34,495 nt of DNA from Nitrospirota bacterium (lineage in GTDB: Bacteria; Nitrospirota; Thermodesulfovibrionia; Thermodesulfovibrionales; UBA1546), in contig JACQXD010000089.1 in NCBI GenBank assembly GCA_016208875.1, positions 1 through 34,495 of the forward strand. Direction: 5' to 3'. The notes under the pieces were generated by a model, which was given only the letters and a program-made list of their open reading frames with translations, ran no database searches and was not told the DNA's origin. How positions within the stretch are numbered: position 1 is the first letter of the stretch; the number at the start of each line of letters is the position of its first letter. Both the position numbers and the translations under genes were made by a program. Positions 30,856 through 34,495 of this stretch are shown here, in pieces.

Positions 30856-30864
30856 AGTATAGCA
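30856..30864 (-). promoter_or_regulatory. Extended -10 element with leaderless spacing
   Basis: TGCTATACT on the minus strand. The 7th base after the hexamer is the A of ATG 30850. The -35 is poor (TTGTTT, 19-bp spacing), as is usual for extended -10 promoters. Confidence 0.5.
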
Positions 30865-30897
30865 CAACTATTCGTTCTATAAACAAATTCTTTCTAC

Positions 30898-31008
30898 GTC
30901 TTCTCCAAAAGCTCCATCACCTCTTTCCTCTCAGGCGAGTCGGATGGAAGAAGGCTCAGTGCCTTATTGAAATGTTTCCTTGCCTCTTTGAGATCGCCCT
31001 TTGCAAGC
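30898..31008 (-). pseudogene. Duplicated 3' end of the downstream TPR gene
   Basis: The 111 bases are about 96% identical (107/111) to 31601-31711, the last part of the 731-aa TPR gene, and keep an in-frame stop. There is no start or upstream part. It forms the left direct repeat bracketing hicBA. Confidence 0.85.
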
Positions 31009-31027
31009 ATTGATAATACAGATGTGA

Positions 31028-31061
31028 TAAAATTAAAACCAGGAATGAGGAATGGAGGTGA
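31028..31061 (+). promoter_or_regulatory. hicBA extended -10 and RBS
   Basis: TGATAAAAT (extended -10, TAAAAT at 31028-31033) and a strong GGAGGTGA (31054-31061) 6 bases before the ATG at 31068. No good -35 is seen at normal spacing. Confidence 0.45.
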
Positions 31062-31067
31062 CAATTT

Positions 31068-31331
31068 ATGAATATATCTGTAAGAATCGAACTATTCAAA
31101 GAGGGCGACGTATATGTAGCCTTATCACCGGAATTAAATGTTTCCAGCTTCGGTGAAACTATTGCTGATGCAAAACAGTCATTCAAAGAAGCTCTTGAGG
31201 CCTTTGTTGAGGAATGTCAAGAGATGGGGACGCTGGAGGACGTTTTAGAGGAAGCGGGCTTTTTAAAGACTAATGATTTGTGGCAATCGAGAAAACCCTT
31301 ATCCGAAGAAGAGCTTGCCCTCGTTGTCTGA
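31068..31331 (+). CDS. hicB: HicB-like antitoxin
   Basis: An 87-residue protein with the HicB partial RNase-H-like fold: ISVRIELFKEGDVYVALSPELNVSSFGETIADAKQSFKEALEAFVEE matches the family, in which the central strand reads GxYVAxxPELxVxSxGxT and is followed by an amphipathic helix. The HTH or ribbon part seen in long HicB proteins is absent. The strong RBS fixes the start. It is paired with the HicA-type toxin 13 bases downstream, and the order hicB-hicA is one of the two usual arrangements. Confidence 0.82.
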   Translation: MNISVRIELFKEGDVYVALSPELNVSSFGETIADAKQSFKEALEAFVEECQEMGTLEDVLEEAGFLKTNDLWQSRKPLSEEELALVV

Positions 31332-31344
31332 ACTGAAACAGTAA

Positions 31345-31587
31345 ATGTCTGAACACAAAATTACACCTATACACTATGAACTCCTCATAAAGATATTCGA
31401 ACTCGATGGATTTACTATCAAAAGGAAGAAGGGAGATCATATCCTAATGACAAAACCAGGTATTAAAAGACCTCTGGTAATAAAAACCAGTCCAAGGCTC
31501 GTTCCTATAACACACATCCGTACAAATATGACAACTGCCGGAATTACAAGAGAACGATTTTTTGAACTCTTAGAAAAGGCGAAATAG
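31345..31587 (+). CDS. hicA: HicA-like mRNA interferase toxin
   Basis: An 80-residue dsRBD-fold toxin. ELLIKIFELDGFTIKRKKGDHILMTKPG contains the G-D/S-H catalytic His (GDH), followed by a basic strand RPLVIKTSPRLVPITHIRTNM and the terminal helix TAGITRERFFELLEKAK. HicA cleaves mRNA and tmRNA when free of HicB. The conserved His is present, so the module appears functional. It is flanked on both sides by copies of the 3' end of the neighbouring TPR gene. Confidence 0.82.
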   Translation: MSEHKITPIHYELLIKIFELDGFTIKRKKGDHILMTKPGIKRPLVIKTSPRLVPITHIRTNMTTAGITRERFFELLEKAK

Positions 31588-31593
31588 AGATTA

Positions 31594-33789
31594 TCATTTT
31601 GTCTTCTCCAAAAGCTCCATCACCTCTTTCCTCTCAGGCGAGTCGGATGGAAGAAGGCTCAGTGCCTTATTGAAATGCCTTCTTGCCTCTTTGAGATCAC
31701 CCTTTGCAAGCGTGGCCTTTCCCATGCCGGTATAGGATAGAGCAAGATTAGGGGAAAGCTTTGCCATAACAGAAAAATGCTTATAGGCTGCTTCCGGATT
31801 ACCGCCTTCAAGGAATATCATTGCAACAGCATAGCGTATGTTACCATTCAGGGGATCCGTGATAATTGCCTTATTAAGACTCTCTATCCCCTTTTGGTTT
31901 TCTCCCAAATATAAAAAACTCTTTGCAAGCAATAAGTAATCTTCTCCGTTTTGCGGTATCCCTTTTGTTGCAAGATAAGAATATTCCTCTGCCTTATCTT
32001 TTAAGTCAAGACGATAATAACATTCTGCAATCAAACCAAGAGCCGCCGGAGATTGCGGCCTTATTTTTAAAACTTCCCTGTATTCATTTATTGCCTTGTT
32101 ATAATCTTTTTTGTCCTTATATATGCTGCCCAGATTATAATGATAGATTTCAAATAGACTCTTATCGTTTTTTATTTTTCTTGAATCAGCTATTGACAGG
32201 AGAATTGATTCTGCATTGTTCATATCTTTTTTAAAGAAATAGGCAGTTGCCAAATTGATATAAGTTTCCGTCTGTTTACTCCCTTTTTTAATAGCTGTTT
32301 TACATATCTCGATCGCCTTATCCATTTGCTGTCTTTCCACATATGATGCACAAAGATTTGTATAAGGTCTGATTTTTTCCGGAGATTTTTGGATAGCGTC
32401 TTTCCATAGGGTAACCGGATCTTTATAGACTTCATTCCTCATATGCGCAAGGACTCCTAAAGAGATAACAACACAAGCAATAGCGAATATCCCGATTCTC
32501 TTATGTCTTAAAAATAGGCCGAGCAGCAGTTCACCTATAAAAAGTGAAAAACCGATCGAAGCGGTATAAACCCACCTCTCCGCCATGTAATCTTCCAATC
32601 TGATTGTTAGAAAGGGAATGAGATTGATAAAGAACCACAGGATTGAAAAAGACAAAATCCTATTCCTATTTTTTAAGAAAATTGCAGTCAGTAAGAGACC
32701 CAAAATAATCACAAATGGGACTATAACCGATAGGGCAAAAGAGGTTGATACCTTTACAGTGTGGTCTATATTTAGACCAAAAGGCAGGATTAAGAGCTTG
32801 AGATATTCAATAAAGACCTTTAATTCCGTAAAGATATGAGTCAGCCACGGCCTATCTGACATTGCTGGTCTTGTAATATATCCTGAATAATAGAAAAAAC
32901 CTGCTGCGATTATTCCCCAGAAAGGCAGGTGATATTTTATCCTTGCCCTAAAGTTCTCGTTCTTATCGGATATAAAATAAAGGTCGAAAAACAAAATCAA
33001 TATCGGGGTCACTATAGCCGATTCTTTAGTTGACAGGCCGAGGATAAAGAAGATTATACTTAATGGATAAAAAAGCAGGTTGAATTTTTGCGAAGTTCCC
33101 CTGAAAAAACACAACATCGAAGCCAGCATAAAAAATGTAGATAATATTGACGAACGGCTTGAGATGTATGTAACGCTTTCGGTGTTGATGGGATGGAGCA
33201 AGAAAAGGGACGCGGCGAGGATGGCTGCGGCTGACTTGTCATTGATCCCTAAATACCCCTCACCCTTGCCCTCTCCCGCAAGGGGAGAGGGAATATTGGG
33301 AGTTCCTCCCTTTGTTTCCCCTCCCTCAATGGCAGACTCCTTCCTTATTTCCCCTCCCTCAATGGCAGACTCCTTCCTTATTTCCCCTCCCTCAATGGCG
33401 GACTCCTTCCTTATTTCCCCTCCATTGAGGGGAGGGGATTGAGGGGAGGGTGGATACACATACTTCGCCAGCAACAAATAAAACAAAAACGCCGTTGATA
33501 TGTGAATAAAGAGATTTACAATATGGTATCCAAAAGTGTCCAGGCCATTTATTAAATAATTCAGATAAAACGTAAAAAGGAGAAATGCCCTGCCTGTAAT
33601 TATCCTCGAATAACTCTCGGTTACCCAATTAAAAAATAGCGGAAATGATTTTATTGATATATTTTCTCTGAGAAACGACAGGTCATCATAGTGAAAGGGG
33701 ACGGTAAAAGAATTAAAATAGGCAATTAACCCTATTAATGTGAGGAAGATAAAGACTGTCCTTTTACGGATTTTAATGTGCTGTCTCAT
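31594..33789 (-). CDS. Polytopic membrane protein with C-terminal TPR array (paralogue of 12087)
   Basis: A 731-residue protein with the same plan as the 12087 gene. The N-terminal multi-spanning domain has PFHYDDLSFLREN, LLHPINTESVTYISSRSS, LSTKESAIVTP and NIDHTV. The TPR array covers about residues 475-731 (RPYTNLCASYVERQQMDKAI, YNLGSIYKDKKDYNKAINEY). A roughly 70-residue hydrophilic loop before the HPINTES motif is repeat-encoded and includes three 11-residue units GGEIRKESAIE. As with the other copy, a TMTC-like glycosyltransferase role is only inferred. Its final 111 bases are duplicated at 30898. Confidence 0.75.
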   Translation of the reverse strand: MRQHIKIRKRTVFIFLTLIGLIAYFNSFTVPFHYDDLSFLRENISIKSFPLFFNWVTESYSRIITGRAFLLFTFYLNYLINGLDTFGYHIVNLFIHISTAFLFYLLLAKYVYPPSPQSPPLNGGEIRKESAIEGGEIRKESAIEGGEIRKESAIEGGETKGGTPNIPSPLAGEGKGEGYLGINDKSAAAILAASLFLLHPINTESVTYISSRSSILSTFFMLASMLCFFRGTSQKFNLLFYPLSIIFFILGLSTKESAIVTPILILFFDLYFISDKNENFRARIKYHLPFWGIIAAGFFYYSGYITRPAMSDRPWLTHIFTELKVFIEYLKLLILPFGLNIDHTVKVSTSFALSVIVPFVIILGLLLTAIFLKNRNRILSFSILWFFINLIPFLTIRLEDYMAERWVYTASIGFSLFIGELLLGLFLRHKRIGIFAIACVVISLGVLAHMRNEVYKDPVTLWKDAIQKSPEKIRPYTNLCASYVERQQMDKAIEICKTAIKKGSKQTETYINLATAYFFKKDMNNAESILLSIADSRKIKNDKSLFEIYHYNLGSIYKDKKDYNKAINEYREVLKIRPQSPAALGLIAECYYRLDLKDKAEEYSYLATKGIPQNGEDYLLLAKSFLYLGENQKGIESLNKAIITDPLNGNIRYAVAMIFLEGGNPEAAYKHFSVMAKLSPNLALSYTGMGKATLAKGDLKEARRHFNKALSLLPSDSPERKEVMELLEKTK
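33247..33450. repeat. In-frame repeat block in the 731-aa TPR gene
   Basis: CCCCTCACCCTTGCCCTCTC ... GCAAGGGGAGAGGG palindrome, then a tandem array, then CCTCCATTGAGGGGAGGGGA. It encodes the loop with PSPLAGEGKGEG and the tandem units. Confidence 0.85.
33315..33413 (-). repeat. 33-bp tandem repeat, three units plus partial
   Basis: The unit TTTCCCCTCCCTCAATGGCA + GACTCCTTCCTTA is repeated three times (the third has one substitution), with a 10-base partial fourth. 33 bases equals 11 codons, so copy-number change keeps the frame. Confidence 0.95.
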
Positions 33790-33849
33790 AAATAAGTTTA
33801 CACAATTCTGTCATTTCGGCGAAAATAGGAATTCAGAGAAAAACAAGGA

Positions 33850-33877
33850 CTGGATTCCGCATCAAGTGCGGAATGAC
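33850..33877. repeat. Palindromic repeat, inverted copy of 10323-10350
   Basis: TGGATTCCGCATCAAGTGCGGAATGACA has an 8-bp stem. It lies between the 731-aa TPR start and the pilin terminator. Nothing else is supported in 33790-33941. Confidence 0.8.
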
Positions 33878-33941
33878 ACTACAAACAGTATAAAAAACTA
33901 ATCGGGACACTAATTCTTTAACGATAAGAATTAACTAAAAC

Positions 33942-33965
33942 AAAAGGGGGCTTACACCCCCTTTT
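33942..33965 (-). terminator. Intrinsic terminator of the pilin gene
   Basis: The minus-strand reading AAAAGGGGG TGTAAG CCCCCTTTT is followed by GTTTTAG. It is a 9-bp stem with a T-rich tail, 34 bases after the pilin stop. Confidence 0.8.
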
Positions 33966-33998
33966 TATCCGAAAATAGACTGCCCAATTTCCTTATCT

Positions 33999-34421
33999 TT
34001 AATCTGTTGGCCAGGTTGCGACTTCATTGGAAGTTCTTCGAACTATTGCCCTACCGGTAGCCGTCTCATTAGTAAGGATTGGAAAAGTACGGGTTCCTGC
34101 AGCAGCAGTATACACAAAATTATTGCCACTGACTGTCCAGTTACGCGGAAGACCACCATCCAGGCATCCCTCGAGCTCTGCTCCTGTGTCTATAAAATTT
34201 GTAGCTGGTAAACTGTTACATCGCGTATTGCTCGTTAAATATGCTGCATACGCTACAGATGCAGCAGAGTTCAAATTACCAATAACACCCTGTGCATTAC
34301 TTCTATCAGCGTCATCTCTCAGATCGGCATACCGCGGTATCGCCACTGCTGCCAGAATTCCAAGGATGACGATGATCATCACCAACTCGATGAGTGTGAA
34401 ACCTCCTTTGTTCTTCAACAT
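33999..34421 (-). CDS. Type IV pilin / pseudopilin-like protein
   Basis: A 140-residue prepilin. The class III signal is short (MLKNKGG), with cleavage before FTLIELVMIIVILGILAAVAIPRY and the conserved Glu5 present. The globular part has two cysteines (TRCNS and EGCLDG), probably a disulfide D-region as in PilA-type pilins. AGGAGG lies about 8 bases before the ATG. It is probably assembled by the secretion or pilus machine encoded earlier in the window. Major pilin versus GspG/H-type pseudopilin cannot be settled, but a solitary gene with its own terminator favours an abundant pilin. Confidence 0.88.
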   Translation of the reverse strand: MLKNKGGFTLIELVMIIVILGILAAVAIPRYADLRDDADRSNAQGVIGNLNSAASVAYAAYLTSNTRCNSLPATNFIDTGAELEGCLDGGLPRNWTVSGNNFVYTAAAGTRTFPILTNETATGRAIVRRTSNEVATWPTD

Positions 34422-34495
34422 AATTCTATCCTCCTTTCGTTTAAATATTTAGTGTTCTGTGTCAGTTATTAGTGTTAGTATAAACACTTACACTA
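34422..34495 (-). promoter_or_regulatory. Pilin upstream region (partial, window edge)
   Basis: It contains the AGGAGG RBS, an A/T-rich stretch, and GTGTT...AACAC inverted arms around TTATACT, a possible -10. No GG-N10-GC sigma-54 site is seen within the part available. Confidence 0.35.

Noticed and set aside
30898-31711. Integrative element with att sites
   Set aside because: Direct repeats are present, but there is no integrase, excisionase or tRNA gene. Only the duplication is reported.
1-34495. tRNA, rRNA or known riboswitch genes
   Set aside because: None was recognised by eye on either strand. A covariance-model scan would be needed to exclude them.

Overview
The window looks like a bacterial chromosome of moderate GC from a Gram-negative organism with an outer membrane. 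It encodes a type II secretion / type IV pilus-like machine with a lipoprotein secretin, sigma-54 signalling (an NtrC-class regulator and one good sigma-54 promoter), lipoproteins and many TPR proteins. Gene content and the abundance of short palindromic repeats resemble subsurface or sediment Nitrospirota or deltaproteobacterial lineages. That is an impression from gene content, not a phylogenetic result.

Layout. 1-3809: 3' part of gspE, then gspF, then a membrane PAS histidine kinase overlapping gspF. 3810-8564: an accessory and decayed patch with a vapBC module, a broken gene fragment, an AT-rich cyclase-like gene, a Phd/RelE-type module, intact clpS, and clpA and aat broken by internal deletions. 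8548-12031: a leaderless-looking cls gene, a long regulatory region with a sigma-54 promoter running into a (CAGT)14 tract, and a secreted parallel beta-helix protein. 12087-14486 (minus): a large membrane/TPR protein carrying four repeat-derived insertions. 14594-22034: an NtrC-type regulator and a tight gspL-M-C/pilP-D set continuing into a PA2779-like protein, a C39 peptidase and a TPR lipoprotein. 22100-24219: tsaE (5' end replaced by a repeat), nadK and a family 4 uracil-DNA glycosylase. 24337-27751 (minus): the conserved yicC-remA-gmk-rpoZ-coaBC run. 27929-34421: a sodium:solute symporter, an Uma2 nuclease, an antitoxin/nucleotidyltransferase fusion relic, hicBA, a second membrane/TPR protein and a type IV pilin-like gene.

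How it fits together. GspE/F, GspL/M/C/D and the pilin are parts of one secretion or pilus machine. The kinase (2451) and NtrC regulator (14597) have no other partner in the window and may be a split PilS/PilR-like pair. The sigma-54 promoter before the secreted beta-helix gene is a plausible target, but this link is inferred.

Two themes stand out. First, several genes (clpA, aat, the 4780 fragment, the 30527 fusion) keep both ends but have lost their middles, and clpA plus aat amount to loss of the N-degron pathway next to an intact clpS. Second, several families of short palindromic repeats sit inside reading frames, where they supply membrane-protein loops, a glycosylase linker, two lipoprotein signal peptides and the region where tsaE should start. 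A third, weaker theme is that several genes have a -10 box placed so that the transcript would begin at or next to the start codon (leaderless).
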